DNA from: an uncultured Bacteroidales bacterium
Lineage (GTDB): Bacteria > Bacteroidota > Bacteroidia > Bacteroidales > Muribaculaceae
DNA length: 64,000 nucleotides
Assembly (NCBI GenBank): GCA_902800715.1
Contig: CADCFN010000002.1
Location: 124,001 to 188,000, forward strand
Direction: 5' to 3'
The notes under the pieces were generated by a model. The model was given only the letters and a program-made list of their open reading frames with translations, did no database searches and was not told the origin of the DNA. The position numbers were made by a program, and so were the translations under genes. The number at the start of each line of letters is the position of its first letter. The stretch's first letter is position 1. Of this stretch, positions 52,833 through 62,344 are shown piece by piece.

Positions 52833-52920
52833 GTCAGATTAACGGTCTATTCAAAAATACTTCTGCTGTTAAACGTAAAATGAAGGATTTAATTAAACAT
52901 ATCACAGATTATATGACCTG

Positions 52921-53826
52921 TCATTTCTTGATGATAGTCATCTTGGCATTTCGATTAATCTTGTGCCGAATCAGTAAATATAATGCGATACCACTAGGTA
53001 TACATAATACAGTTAATAGCTTTTCAGGGCTTTCTTGCACAAATCTCCAGTTGCTACTGATGATACTACTAGATACATAGTGGGTACATACTTTCAATTT
53101 GCGTTTAAGACTATGAGTTGTTCTCATTTCGGCTTTTCTAAAAAAAGCGAATCCTCGTGGATTGTTCCAGTATTGTTTATACATATTGAAGCTGGAGCCA
53201 TCTAATTGATACTCTACTATGACCAGAGGCTCATTGAGCGTGATCAATTCATAGTCTTGATCAATCAGCATATATTTATAGGCTAAGCCGACGTATTTCT
53301 CGCCTTCAAATATGGGATACTCGGGATATCGTTTGATGATATCAGTGCGATATACCAATTTCTTATCACCTTTACCTCCAGCCTGATAGAATCCTTGAAG
53401 CGTAGTGGTTTTCATTTCATCAGGGAACTCAGTACCAATAATCCTACCCTCTTGAGTAATGTCAAGCCCAATTAACCCCGCCACATGACCATTTCCATAG
53501 CTTTTCCAGCAATTAATGATCTTTTCGACGGCATCATCAGGCATGTAATCATCACTATCAATGCATGTATTTAGGGTTGTATCAATATTACGATATGCAG
53601 TATTGTGAGCACCGTGCATTCCCTGGTTCTGCTGATAGATATACCTGATATTAATCTTCCCCTCTTTAATCCATTGATCAATAAGCTCTTTGGTGTTGTC
53701 GGTTGAGCCGTCATCAACGATTAACCAACAAAAGTCTTTGCACGTCTGCCTGCAAAGACTGGCGTAAGTGCGACCAATTGTATGGGCTCGATTATAAGCT
53801 GGTGTAAAGACAGTTAATGTAGCCAT
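52921..53826 (-). CDS. GT2 glycosyltransferase (EpsE/SpsA-like)
   Basis: A 301-residue GT-A enzyme of a different sub-branch from the tandem array: LTVFTPAYNRAHTIGRTYASL, IVDDGSTDNT and CIDSDDYMPDD (metal site). It has a C-terminal hydrophobic segment (LTVLCIPSGIALYLLIR), which suggests membrane association. It ends 12 nt before the polymerase gene. The substrate is unknown; the family adds Glc, Gal or GlcNAc-type residues. Confidence 0.88.
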   Translation of the reverse strand: MATLTVFTPAYNRAHTIGRTYASLCRQTCKDFCWLIVDDGSTDNTKELIDQWIKEGKINIRYIYQQNQGMHGAHNTAYRNIDTTLNTCIDSDDYMPDDAVEKIINCWKSYGNGHVAGLIGLDITQEGRIIGTEFPDEMKTTTLQGFYQAGGKGDKKLVYRTDIIKRYPEYPIFEGEKYVGLAYKYMLIDQDYELITLNEPLVIVEYQLDGSSFNMYKQYWNNPRGFAFFRKAEMRTTHSLKRKLKVCTHYVSSSIISSNWRFVQESPEKLLTVLCIPSGIALYLLIRHKINRNAKMTIIKK

Positions 53827-53838
53827 TATTATACAGTA

Positions 53839-55014
53839 TTAATTTCTCCACCAGTACTGGTCGAAGCCTCTAAATCCAGACGTGCCGAAATAATAAATAA
53901 AGAACATATAGAATGTAAAGCCTGAATATAAGAAGAGGATAATTGTTGTTTTTCTGTCTTGGTCTTTCCATAAGTTCATTCGTAATAGTGGATACGCAAT
54001 TACAACGGGGTAAATGAACCATGAAAGATAAGCGAATCTATTGGAATATGCAGCACGAATCACCATAATCCAGAATGCATTCGACAACAGATATGCATTT
54101 GCTATTGCTGTATACTCGGGATTGGAAAACCGACGATACTTTGTAACGTACCAGATCATTGCTACCGGTGCAGAACTATATAACAAGAAGTCCCAACGGA
54201 ATCCAGTTGATGAGAATACCTGTTGAGTCTCTTCCTTATATTGTCCCAGATGATAAGCATTCATACGATCGTCAAAACCAAGTGCTACAAAGAATTGTTC
54301 TACTAAAGGACCCGCAACAAGTGAAATACCGATTGAAAGTAACCAGAAGCGTAACGCCATTTTGGTGTCCTTAACATAATATAAAGTCATTAATGCAGCG
54401 GTAGTTGGAATCATCGTAGAACGGTGGATACTCAAAGCCACATACATGAGAAAGAAACTGAAATATCTTTGAGGTTTTGTGCCTGATACCAAACTTAATG
54501 CAACAAGTTCTATACTGCAGGCAAAGCCATTACGGATACCATTTGTACCGTAAGTGTAGGTTTGGAATGCGGTGAAAAAGAATACCATGGCTATCCAGAC
54601 GTTCTTGCGCATTAGGATAGCTGAACATGCATACATGCCACCCAAGTACACTAATTCTGAAAAGAGGAAGAATTCATGTGTATTCATTCCGAGATTCTTA
54701 CAGAACATCTGAATATTATACCATAACCATTCAGTATGAATGCTCCATGGATAATAATCTGATAAGTATGCATAAAAGCTAGCGTAAGAAATCGTATCAC
54801 CGAATACTCTATTAAAAGGTCTCAAACCTAAAAAAAACGATAAGGCAAGCGTAAGAAGAAATGCGCTCATCTGAAAAGGTTGATCTTCTGACCTTAAGAT
54901 CTTCTGACCATTAGATCCCATATAGTACAATACTGTTGTCCAGGAAATGAACAGCAAAAAGAAGAAATAGACTGTCGAGTAATACCAAGGATCTACAAAT
55001 TCGATAGCTTCCAT
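53839..55014 (-). CDS. EpsG/Wzy-like oligosaccharide polymerase
   Basis: A 391-residue protein with about ten membrane helices. FLGLRPFNRVFGDTISYASFY, NGIRNGFACSIELVAL and IHRSTMIPTTAALM are typical of EpsG-type polymerases, which join repeat units on the outer face of the inner membrane. It is the only polymerase candidate in the locus, which supports a repeat-unit polysaccharide rather than a short protein-linked glycan. A -7 box precedes it. Confidence 0.82.
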   Translation of the reverse strand: MEAIEFVDPWYYSTVYFFFLLFISWTTVLYYMGSNGQKILRSEDQPFQMSAFLLTLALSFFLGLRPFNRVFGDTISYASFYAYLSDYYPWSIHTEWLWYNIQMFCKNLGMNTHEFFLFSELVYLGGMYACSAILMRKNVWIAMVFFFTAFQTYTYGTNGIRNGFACSIELVALSLVSGTKPQRYFSFFLMYVALSIHRSTMIPTTAALMTLYYVKDTKMALRFWLLSIGISLVAGPLVEQFFVALGFDDRMNAYHLGQYKEETQQVFSSTGFRWDFLLYSSAPVAMIWYVTKYRRFSNPEYTAIANAYLLSNAFWIMVIRAAYSNRFAYLSWFIYPVVIAYPLLRMNLWKDQDRKTTIILFLYSGFTFYMFFIYYFGTSGFRGFDQYWWRN

Positions 55015-55076
55015 ATGTGAAAAATGCTGTCAGTTATTCAACAATAATTGAAAAAGACTAAAAAAGAATGATAACA

Positions 55077-55084
55077 CAAATGTA
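55077..55084 (-). promoter_or_regulatory. Candidate internal promoter (-7 box) before the polymerase gene
   Basis: TACATTTG on the minus strand in the 156-nt gap, about 63 nt before the polymerase ATG. No clear -33 TTTG. The rest of the gap is AT-rich with no further feature. Confidence 0.45.
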
Positions 55085-55170
55085 TTAAATGATAAATAAG
55101 ATATCCTATTAAAGGTAGATAGCAATATCTCATGGAAGGCTTAAACAACCAAAGATACCAATTTTCATGA

Positions 55171-56172
55171 TTATGAAATGAATGGTCTCATAGCTGACAA
55201 AATGCGAGGAAACCTGAACAAGATATCAAATAGAACATCTAAACGCCCTTTGTTCCAATTATAGGGATAAGCATTCCAATTCTTTAATTGTTTTCTTATT
55301 CTCTTTATTTCTCTACAATTGATACCACATCTTAAAAAAATAGGTACAATACCACGAGATGAATCCCTTTGTTTCCATGAAACTCTTTCTCTTAGTTCGC
55401 TGTCAGTCATTCTGATCTTTATCTCTTGCATGTAACCTAAAGCCTTCATGATGTTATCAACTAGGCCAAGATTTCTTATCGGTGATTGAATATTAGATAA
55501 CGAGTTAGATCGGTGAATCCAATAATGGTATTTGCATCCCACACGCCTAACCATGACCTCATCGTCTAAAATCGCATCCATATTGAACAGAGCGTCTTCT
55601 AAGTAGGTCAAGTCCCGGAATTTTACTTGTAATCGATTAATCAATTTGTGATTATAAAAGAAAATCCAACACACATTTGTTAGATATCGTTTAAAAAACT
55701 CTTTACCTGCTCCTTCCCATTCTACTCTACTGGGAGTCTTTGGAAGAATGCTTGCAGATTTCAGTAGCTGATCGATATCTTCTTGCTCAGAGTGGATGTT
55801 GGTTTCAAAGGACAATACCTGAATATCATTACTTACATAATTCTCAAATAAATCTTTATATGCACCATCCACAAGAGCATCGTCAGGGTCTAAGAATGTG
55901 ATCCATTGGCCTCTTGAGACAGCTAAACCATCATTGCGGGCGTTATTTACTCCCTCGTTTTTAGTTTTATTAATAAGTTGGGTGTTTTGGGGATGATTTT
56001 GACAGAACTCCTGTAAACGGCTAAGTGTATTGTCAGTACTACAGTCATTGACGAAGATGATCTCTAGTGATTCGTCATTCCATTGGCGCTCAAGACATCG
56101 TAGAGACAAATCCAGATAGTTTTCTGCATTATAGCAAGGTAATATGACAGATAATTTAAATGGATAATTCAT
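55171..56172 (-). CDS. GT2 family glycosyltransferase
   Basis: A 333-residue GT-A enzyme: LSVILPCYNAENYLDLSLRCLERQW, VNDCSTDNTLSRL, the metal site FLDPDDALVD (DPDD rather than DSDD) and YLEDALFNMDAIL with the catalytic acid pair. The basic C-terminus (FRFPRILSAMRPFIS) is likely to lie on the membrane. It has no close paralogue among the array genes. It is separated from the polymerase by the largest gap of this section. Confidence 0.88.
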   Translation of the reverse strand: MNYPFKLSVILPCYNAENYLDLSLRCLERQWNDESLEIIFVNDCSTDNTLSRLQEFCQNHPQNTQLINKTKNEGVNNARNDGLAVSRGQWITFLDPDDALVDGAYKDLFENYVSNDIQVLSFETNIHSEQEDIDQLLKSASILPKTPSRVEWEGAGKEFFKRYLTNVCWIFFYNHKLINRLQVKFRDLTYLEDALFNMDAILDDEVMVRRVGCKYHYWIHRSNSLSNIQSPIRNLGLVDNIMKALGYMQEIKIRMTDSELRERVSWKQRDSSRGIVPIFLRCGINCREIKRIRKQLKNWNAYPYNWNKGRLDVLFDILFRFPRILSAMRPFIS

Positions 56173-56190
56173 TCTTGCGTATTAAACAAT

Positions 56191-57189
56191 TTATATTTTT
56201 AGAAGAAAAGCCAAAGGCGTTCGGCGAATCAATTCGGATATTAATGCCGAAAGTGTAGTATAACCAATGGCAATCATAAAAACTATTATTGGATGTAAAG
56301 TAATGCTACTAGCATCTTTAATAAAAGCCCCGGCTATAGCCATTAACAACATGTGAAATAAATAAATTCCCAAGGCATTATTACCTAAGAATATAATATA
56401 TCGCTTGAACCAACAATCATGAAAATCAATATCCTTTATCCAGATAAAGATACCAATTGTTAAAAGCAAAGTACCCAAAGTAGGCAAGGCATAACTTGAG
56501 CCCTCATACTGTTGATGTTTATAATTGGCAACCGCCGTCACTTCAAATAACAACAACGCTAATCCAACAATGATACATAGAAAGGGAATACATTTTTTTA
56601 CCTTCTTATGAGCAAAGTAATCTCCAGCATATAAATAAACGAGGCCATACATCGTATATACTCCTACATGTCCCCATCGAGGCATTACAACATTGGGATC
56701 AATAAATATAATGATATTCCAAATATAATTTGTTATAAATGGAAATATTATTAAAGCAGCGACACACCCCCAACGGCACCAACGAGGGAAAAAACTCAAT
56801 ACATAGTTAATGATATAAAAATAGGCCAAAGAATATAAAAACCAATAGTAGTGAAGTGATCCTAAGGTTATCATTGATATGTTATTGTACCTTAATCCAT
56901 AAACACATCTTACAATTAAGCCCCAGAATAGTGCAATAAAAAGTAGCCGCCCTGCCTTGATTGCCGTTTTCTTTAAATCATAATTCCGACTTACAGTCAA
57001 TGCTCCATTAACTGTAAAGAATAACGAAACGCCACAAACAGTGAAAAGCCATAGGAATTGGATAAGTGTTGGATAATAATAGACTCCTTCTTGATACCCA
57101 AAATCAACCATGCCACAGTGATACAGGACTACAAAGAAAGCCGCTAAAGCTTTGAGTGCATCATATCCAAAAATACGTTTTTTTACCAT
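56191..57189 (-). CDS. Acyltransferase-3 membrane protein, third member
   Basis: A 332-residue protein with about ten membrane helices. FGYDALKALAAFFVVLYHCGMVDFG carries the His-containing active-site helix, and LGNNALGIYLFHMLLMA near the C-terminus is family-typical. It is not as close to the pair at 50674/51801 as those are to each other. Likely O-acetylation of the repeat unit. Gap to neighbours is 18 and 15 nt. Confidence 0.88.
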   Translation of the reverse strand: MVKKRIFGYDALKALAAFFVVLYHCGMVDFGYQEGVYYYPTLIQFLWLFTVCGVSLFFTVNGALTVSRNYDLKKTAIKAGRLLFIALFWGLIVRCVYGLRYNNISMITLGSLHYYWFLYSLAYFYIINYVLSFFPRWCRWGCVAALIIFPFITNYIWNIIIFIDPNVVMPRWGHVGVYTMYGLVYLYAGDYFAHKKVKKCIPFLCIIVGLALLLFEVTAVANYKHQQYEGSSYALPTLGTLLLTIGIFIWIKDIDFHDCWFKRYIIFLGNNALGIYLFHMLLMAIAGAFIKDASSITLHPIIVFMIAIGYTTLSALISELIRRTPLAFLLKI

Positions 57190-57204
57190 ATATATAGACC
57201 AATT

Positions 57205-58128
57205 TCAATGCAATAAACGATAGAAACGCCTTGCCAACCAATAACTATGTGAAACAACCCATGCGAACATCTGCATCTTGAAGGAAGATACGCCTGTTTT
57301 GTATATCAAATGATAATCCTTGCGAATCTCGTCTTGAAGCACTCTAATGAATTCCATGTTATTATAACCACTTTTTATGCCTTCACGTAATATCTGAGTC
57401 ATTTCACAGGCGAAACGAGCATGAGCTAATTCACTGTACTGAGGCCATAACTCATCAGTATCACGGCATATTATATTCCAAGTTGTATAGGCTGTACACT
57501 TTTTACCATTAAATTTCTGATGTGAAAGGCTGTTCTCATTGATTCTGTAATAATACAACTGTTTTTTTAATATAGCAACTTTCTTAATGCGTTGAATTGC
57601 CTGCCACATCAATAATGCATCCTCGCCATATGATACATTTTCATCTAACCTCAACTTGTCATATAAACTACTTTTGACTAGCTTGTTACATAGCGATCCG
57701 GTAAACACTATATGTTCAAGAAATAATTTGATTATTTGTTCCTGATTGAATATGTTCTCTTCATTGATTAAGGAACCTTTCATCTGAAAACTTACAATAT
57801 CATAATCGTCTTCTTGTTGTTTATTCAACAAAAACTCTATGGTATCGTTATCAATCCAGTCGTCGCTGTCAACAAACAAGACAAAATCTCCTCTAATTTT
57901 GTCCAGCAAATGGTTTCTTGTTGCCGCAACTCCCATGTTGGGTTGAGAATAGACTTCAATCCGCTTATCGGTGGAAGCAAGTTCTCGCATAATGGTCCAC
58001 GACTCATCGGTTGAGCCGTCATCAATAAGAACTATTTGTAAATCAGTATATGTTTGTCCGGTGAGAGACTTAACACATTTTTGCAAATATTCGGCAGAAT
58101 TGTAAACAGGAACTAGGATTGAAACCAT
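57205..58128 (-). CDS. GT2 family glycosyltransferase
   Basis: A 307-residue GT-A enzyme with VSILVPVYNSAEYLQKCVKSLTGQTY, IDDGSTDESW and FVDSDDWIDND; the acid pair lies in VSYGEDALLMWQAI. The C-terminal helix FAWVVSHSYWLARRFYRLL is amphipathic and probably membrane-associated. It lies between the pathway cassette for the activated precursor and the acyltransferase, and resembles capsule-type GT2 enzymes in general form. Confidence 0.9.
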   Translation of the reverse strand: MVSILVPVYNSAEYLQKCVKSLTGQTYTDLQIVLIDDGSTDESWTIMRELASTDKRIEVYSQPNMGVAATRNHLLDKIRGDFVLFVDSDDWIDNDTIEFLLNKQQEDDYDIVSFQMKGSLINEENIFNQEQIIKLFLEHIVFTGSLCNKLVKSSLYDKLRLDENVSYGEDALLMWQAIQRIKKVAILKKQLYYYRINENSLSHQKFNGKKCTAYTTWNIICRDTDELWPQYSELAHARFACEMTQILREGIKSGYNNMEFIRVLQDEIRKDYHLIYKTGVSSFKMQMFAWVVSHSYWLARRFYRLLH

Positions 58129-58140
58129 AGATTTACGCGT

Positions 58141-59352
58141 TTAGTTACCATCGATTGGATGTGAATCAAGCCATCGTTGTTGAGCGTCAAGCAGATTGTT
58201 GAGCAAAGACTCTGCTGCTGCTTTTCCGTTGAAATGCGAACGCACATATTCGCATCCATTTTTAGCAATTGTCTCTAATTCTTTTTGATGCTCAGGTTGC
58301 TGATAATAAGAGATTTTAGCTTTCAGGTCGTCTAGAGAACCATCATATCCGATATAATGAACACCTTCTTTCAGCCCGTAATCTTCATAGTACCCTATTG
58401 TCTGACCAATATAAGCACAGCCGCAGGCCATTCCCTCAACAAAGCCGATGCCAGGCAAGCCGATGATTTCCTCTCCAACGATACACATTTTGTAATCATT
58501 GAATTTCTCAACCATATCAAACGAATAGTATTTTTTTTGATGGCCAACAAAGAATTTGTCGTGAAGTCGTTTAAAAATACGCACTAATTTATTATCATTG
58601 ACAGAATATTTTGAATCTTTCACGTCCTCAAGATAGTCGCTATTGAAGCAGTCGACCCAGGGCGTCAATTCTTTTGCATTGTCATACACTTGTTTGCGTG
58701 CCGGTTGAAGGCAATTATGGCCATAGTATTTAATCAGATAATCTGGATAGGTCACGGTGCCTACCGAGACCGCTTTGTTCTGGCGCTCATTAAACGGCTT
58801 TTTCACTTTAAAGCGGTCAGCAAACACAAAAGGAATAACCAAATACTGTTTATGGAACCATCCAAAGTATTCATTAAACGCGATAAAACGCTTTTGCATG
58901 TCACTTTCATTATACATCAGGTCAGGATCCAGTTTTTCCATCACCTTAGCCTGTGAAACCGTAAAATGCAATTGGCTTAACGCGATGAAAGCATCGGGTC
59001 TTTGTTTGAAGTCTAATTGAGGCCCAAATAATTGGTAAAGAATAATCAGATCATCATGTTTGATTTCATCTTCGCTCTTGAGAACCTTGATTTTGTTCAG
59101 TGGGATTCCATTCTTTTTCAGTGCAATACGATGCTCAAGAAAGCGGAATGATTGCAAAAAACGGTTACGGGTACTATATGATAAAGAAAGCCCGCGATGA
59201 TTGATAAATGAGCAAATCTCAATATCATCGCGAGATAATAAATAATCAAGGATATATTTGTGTTTGATGGCAACTGATTGTTTGAAGATATACTTATTAA
59301 GTGTTTTCACCAAAAATTCGTTGCCATGCAGATTAACAAAAACTATACGCAT
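58141..59352 (-). CDS. GT-B-type glycosyltransferase
   Basis: A 403-residue protein; the start MRIVFVNLHGNEF was chosen over a longer frame without homology. The N-terminal half shows little family signal, but the C-terminal GEEIIGLPGIGFVEGMACGCAYIGQTIGYYED has the GT4 E-x7-E-type donor site. Associated with the kinase/nucleotidyltransferase cassette just upstream, it may use the precursor made there (inference). Gap to the next gene is 44 nt. Confidence 0.75.
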   Translation of the reverse strand: MRIVFVNLHGNEFLVKTLNKYIFKQSVAIKHKYILDYLLSRDDIEICSFINHRGLSLSYSTRNRFLQSFRFLEHRIALKKNGIPLNKIKVLKSEDEIKHDDLIILYQLFGPQLDFKQRPDAFIALSQLHFTVSQAKVMEKLDPDLMYNESDMQKRFIAFNEYFGWFHKQYLVIPFVFADRFKVKKPFNERQNKAVSVGTVTYPDYLIKYYGHNCLQPARKQVYDNAKELTPWVDCFNSDYLEDVKDSKYSVNDNKLVRIFKRLHDKFFVGHQKKYYSFDMVEKFNDYKMCIVGEEIIGLPGIGFVEGMACGCAYIGQTIGYYEDYGLKEGVHYIGYDGSLDDLKAKISYYQQPEHQKELETIAKNGCEYVRSHFNGKAAAESLLNNLLDAQQRWLDSHPIDGN

Positions 59353-59396
59353 ATAGTGGGTCGGTTTTGGGTTATTAAAATCATACTGCGAAACAG

Positions 59397-60083
59397 TTAT
59401 TGATAATTCACATTTATCACACCCCAATCTTTGTAATCATCAATTTCAATGGGACGGAATATCTGTTTATCAAGCAACATCGCATAGATGATATGTGAAA
59501 GATATAACGGACTGTAGTCCTTAAGTTGGTTATAATACTGGCAAAAGACCTCAGCATCCTGAAAGCAGTATCCGCCGGCACTAAAGAAATGGCTTACCAC
59601 TCGCTTCTCGATGATATTGGTTACATAAAACATATCATCGACAGAGACATAGCTCTTGTGCTGCGGGTCAACAACAGGCAAGTTTTCCAGGGCATAGATG
59701 GCCACACCGTTTTGAGGCATGATTTCATCGGCAGTGAAATAGCAATCTGCATCTTTGATGAAAATGGTTCCTTTAATGCTATTCAATTCAATGGCCCGCG
59801 TTACAGTTTCGGCTTGACTTGTAGTAGGCTCATCAAGTATTGTAACATGAGCATTCGTCAGCTTCAGTTTGCGGAACTGCATCGCGAGCTGTTCACTCAG
59901 CATGAAACGATTGTCATGAGCCCGCAAAATCACAAAGTATATGTCTTTGAAGTCATTTAGAGGCAGACCGGTGATGGCTTTGACACAATACATCGTGCCT
60001 TCGTCATCAAAACGAAATGGTTGAGGCAACTTTGCTACATAGTCTGCTCTGTCGGCAGCAATAGGTACAATAAGTGTCATCAT
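59397..60083 (-). CDS. Nucleotidyltransferase-fold protein, degenerate signature
   Basis: A 228-residue protein; start MMTLIVPIAADRA, two bases from the kinase stop, chosen over a longer frame that overlaps it. The strand-turn pattern and GTIFIKDADCYFTADE (likely metal site) fit the sugar nucleotidyltransferase fold, but the usual nucleotide loop GxGxR is replaced by PIAADRADYVAKLP. It may therefore be a regulatory, transferase-like or non-nucleotide-binding relative. It pairs with the canonical enzyme at 61578. Confidence 0.6.
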   Translation of the reverse strand: MMTLIVPIAADRADYVAKLPQPFRFDDEGTMYCVKAITGLPLNDFKDIYFVILRAHDNRFMLSEQLAMQFRKLKLTNAHVTILDEPTTSQAETVTRAIELNSIKGTIFIKDADCYFTADEIMPQNGVAIYALENLPVVDPQHKSYVSVDDMFYVTNIIEKRVVSHFFSAGGYCFQDAEVFCQYYNQLKDYSPLYLSHIIYAMLLDKQIFRPIEIDDYKDWGVINVNYQ

Positions 60084-60085
60084 GA

Positions 60086-60967
60086 TTAATGATTGGTGTT
60101 TTTGATGAATGACAACTGGCCGGAAATAACATTCTTGAGGTAAGAAATAACTTTCTCCTCGTGGGCATATTGAAGAACTCGAAGGAAATTCATCAACTGT
60201 AATGGCATATAATACTGTCGATACCACTTGTATTTATCAGTGAAATACTCATCGATAGCAGAGTCGATTCTTGCACTGATAATACTCAGACGAACTTTGT
60301 CAAATGGCTTGTGGTACATCAATGTGGACCACATATAAGCAGTGTCCTGACGGATTTTGACGATATCCAATAGCGGCGATTCGATAAAGGAATCCAAAAA
60401 ATCAATCAGGTAATAGTTGTTGCCGTTAAAGAGGATATTGCTGAAAGTAAGGTCACCATGGCAACGGCCAACAGGCATCACCATGTCCCCTACTCCATTC
60501 ATGATTTCTTGCGAGCTGTTAACCAGTTCTAGGGCTTCGATGTCGTCTTTCAAGTGGGCATTTTTCTGAACCTTACGGGCTACATCAGCCATCTTATCGG
60601 TCAAGATATTGGCTGGAACAGTCTGCATCTCAGATGCGTTGATTTCAAGATCTATAAAATACTTGATGGCACCAATGAGATATTTAATCTGCTCAAAACC
60701 AGCATTCTCGAAGTACTCTACAAAATTTTTGGAATAAATATATTCCATCTTGATAGTCGCATCTGCCTTGTTTTGAACTACCTCAAAGACTTTTGGGACA
60801 CGAATATTTTGATATGCAATCTCTGAAGCCTTGATCTGTTTATTAGCCTGATTGATTAAGCGGGACACATAAGCAGGGTCATATGTGCTCTTGTGAATTT
60901 GCAGACCGTTATCATCATGAACTATGGCAATTTCACAACCTGAGTGGCCTTGAATGTCAAGTTTCAT
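60086..60967 (-). CDS. APH/choline-kinase-like small-molecule kinase
   Basis: A 293-residue kinase-like protein. The catalytic loop CHGDLTFSN (His170, Asp172, Asn177) and the metal-binding LIDFLDS (Asp189) are complete, as in aminoglycoside phosphotransferase and choline/ethanolamine kinases. The N-terminal lobe is short and less conserved. In this cassette it would phosphorylate a sugar or polyol/amino-alcohol before activation by a nucleotidyltransferase (inference). Gap to the HAD gene is 25 nt. Confidence 0.8.
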   Translation of the reverse strand: MKLDIQGHSGCEIAIVHDDNGLQIHKSTYDPAYVSRLINQANKQIKASEIAYQNIRVPKVFEVVQNKADATIKMEYIYSKNFVEYFENAGFEQIKYLIGAIKYFIDLEINASEMQTVPANILTDKMADVARKVQKNAHLKDDIEALELVNSSQEIMNGVGDMVMPVGRCHGDLTFSNILFNGNNYYLIDFLDSFIESPLLDIVKIRQDTAYMWSTLMYHKPFDKVRLSIISARIDSAIDEYFTDKYKWYRQYYMPLQLMNFLRVLQYAHEEKVISYLKNVISGQLSFIKNTNH

Positions 60968-60992
60968 AGCTTAGATAATTTTCTTAAAAAGT

Positions 60993-61547
60993 TTAAAGGG
61001 TTACTTTAATAAAATGGGCACCGGATGCCTCTGCTGCCTGAAGCCCGACATTGGAGTCTTCAAAAATGATGGTCTCCATGGCAGTAACACCCATACGTGA
61101 TATCACGGTAGCATAGATTTCTGGTGATGGTTTGCCTTGTTTGACATCTTCACCGGCCAAAATCAAGTCAAAGTCATCGATGGCACCAATGTGGGTGAGT
61201 GCATTGACAAGATTCTTTCCTCGTGCAGTGGAAGCGACAGCAGTCTTGCCACCACCTTGCCTAAACATCCTGATGAAGTCAAGCAAGGCCCTATTCACCT
61301 CTAGCAAACCGAAATAACTAGGATAACATTCTCCCTTGTGATTCCTAATACTTTCACGGACCTTATTGTCAGAAATGCCTACCGTTTCCATAAAATCATC
61401 AAATCTCAAACCATAGCACTTTCGGTAGGTGTCTTCGCTCAATGAAAGACCGACACGCTGGAATGCTTCACTATAGGCTTGATAGTTCGCCTGAAATGTG
61501 TTAACCAAAGTGCCATCAAAGTCTGTAATCAACAACTTGATTTCCAT
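60993..61547 (-). CDS. HAD family phosphatase (beta-phosphoglucomutase-like)
   Basis: A 184-residue HAD protein with DFDGTLVNT (nucleophile Asp9, Asp11), a C1-type cap in the first 80 residues, TASTARGKN and AGEDVKQGKPSPEIY, and the final EDSNVGLQAAEASG. Members act as phosphatases or sugar phosphomutases on small substrates. Between the kinase and nucleotidyltransferase genes it probably processes the same phosphorylated precursor (inference). Confidence 0.85.
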   Translation of the reverse strand: MEIKLLITDFDGTLVNTFQANYQAYSEAFQRVGLSLSEDTYRKCYGLRFDDFMETVGISDNKVRESIRNHKGECYPSYFGLLEVNRALLDFIRMFRQGGGKTAVASTARGKNLVNALTHIGAIDDFDLILAGEDVKQGKPSPEIYATVISRMGVTAMETIIFEDSNVGLQAAEASGAHFIKVTL

Positions 61548-61577
61548 CGTTTTGTAATGAGATGATAAGAGTATGGA

Positions 61578-62312
61578 TTAATGGCTGTAAGATAGCAATT
61601 CTTCGGGCGTGCCGTAGGAATAATACTCTTCCATTGTTGCTAGGCGAACTGTCTTACCTTCTGCCAATAAGTAATTATATAAAAGAGAGACATAGAACTC
61701 GGCTTTACCATGCGTTCCATCGTCAAGCAGTTGATGAGCAATTCGTTTGAAGTCCTTTCCGCTCCCGAAAAAGTATGCACCACACAACGCATGATTTGAA
61801 ATGGGGTCTTTCTCTGCAGTTCTCAGTACCCGACCACACTCATCGGTCAATGCATAGCTGTATCTCGGGTTATCTGACTCAAAAGACACTAAAGCGCCTC
61901 CATCGGCATCAGCAGCTGGAACCATCAACGCATCTGAAACTAATTCATTGTAACGCTTGCTTCTGAATTCCAAATCACAATCCATTACAACGATAGCATC
62001 CTCGTCATCAATAGCACTTTCAGCAACGAGACAGGTTTCTACAGCTCCACGTGTCGTTTTCAAAACCGAAAACACGTTTGCGTCTGGTATGATGTCCTTA
62101 ATTTGGGCATCAATATGTTGCTTGTCAATATGTTCCTGACGAACAATGAAGCTATATTTCATTTTAACGCCATTAATAGCAACACTATTAATTGCACGTT
62201 GGAATAACGGAATATGATTTAATTCAATCAGTGGCTTTGGTGTGGTCCAACCGGCTTTAGCAAATCGGGAACCTTCTCCAGCCATTGGCATAACAATGTG
62301 TAAGTCTCTCAT
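61578..62312 (-). CDS. Sugar nucleotidyltransferase, canonical
   Basis: A 244-residue enzyme with the nucleotide loop PMAGEGSRFAKAG (9-21), the PKPLIE motif and VVMDCDLEF (metal site). Family members make an NDP-sugar or CDP-polyol/CDP-choline-type compound from the corresponding phosphate. Together with the kinase, HAD and degenerate homologue it forms a four-gene cassette for an activated precursor. The specific substrate cannot be read. Confidence 0.84.
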   Translation of the reverse strand: MRDLHIVMPMAGEGSRFAKAGWTTPKPLIELNHIPLFQRAINSVAINGVKMKYSFIVRQEHIDKQHIDAQIKDIIPDANVFSVLKTTRGAVETCLVAESAIDDEDAIVVMDCDLEFRSKRYNELVSDALMVPAADADGGALVSFESDNPRYSYALTDECGRVLRTAEKDPISNHALCGAYFFGSGKDFKRIAHQLLDDGTHGKAEFYVSLLYNYLLAEGKTVRLATMEEYYSYGTPEELLSYSH

Positions 62313-62344
62313 GTTTAGCTCTCTGAATGATTTAATAACCTGGT

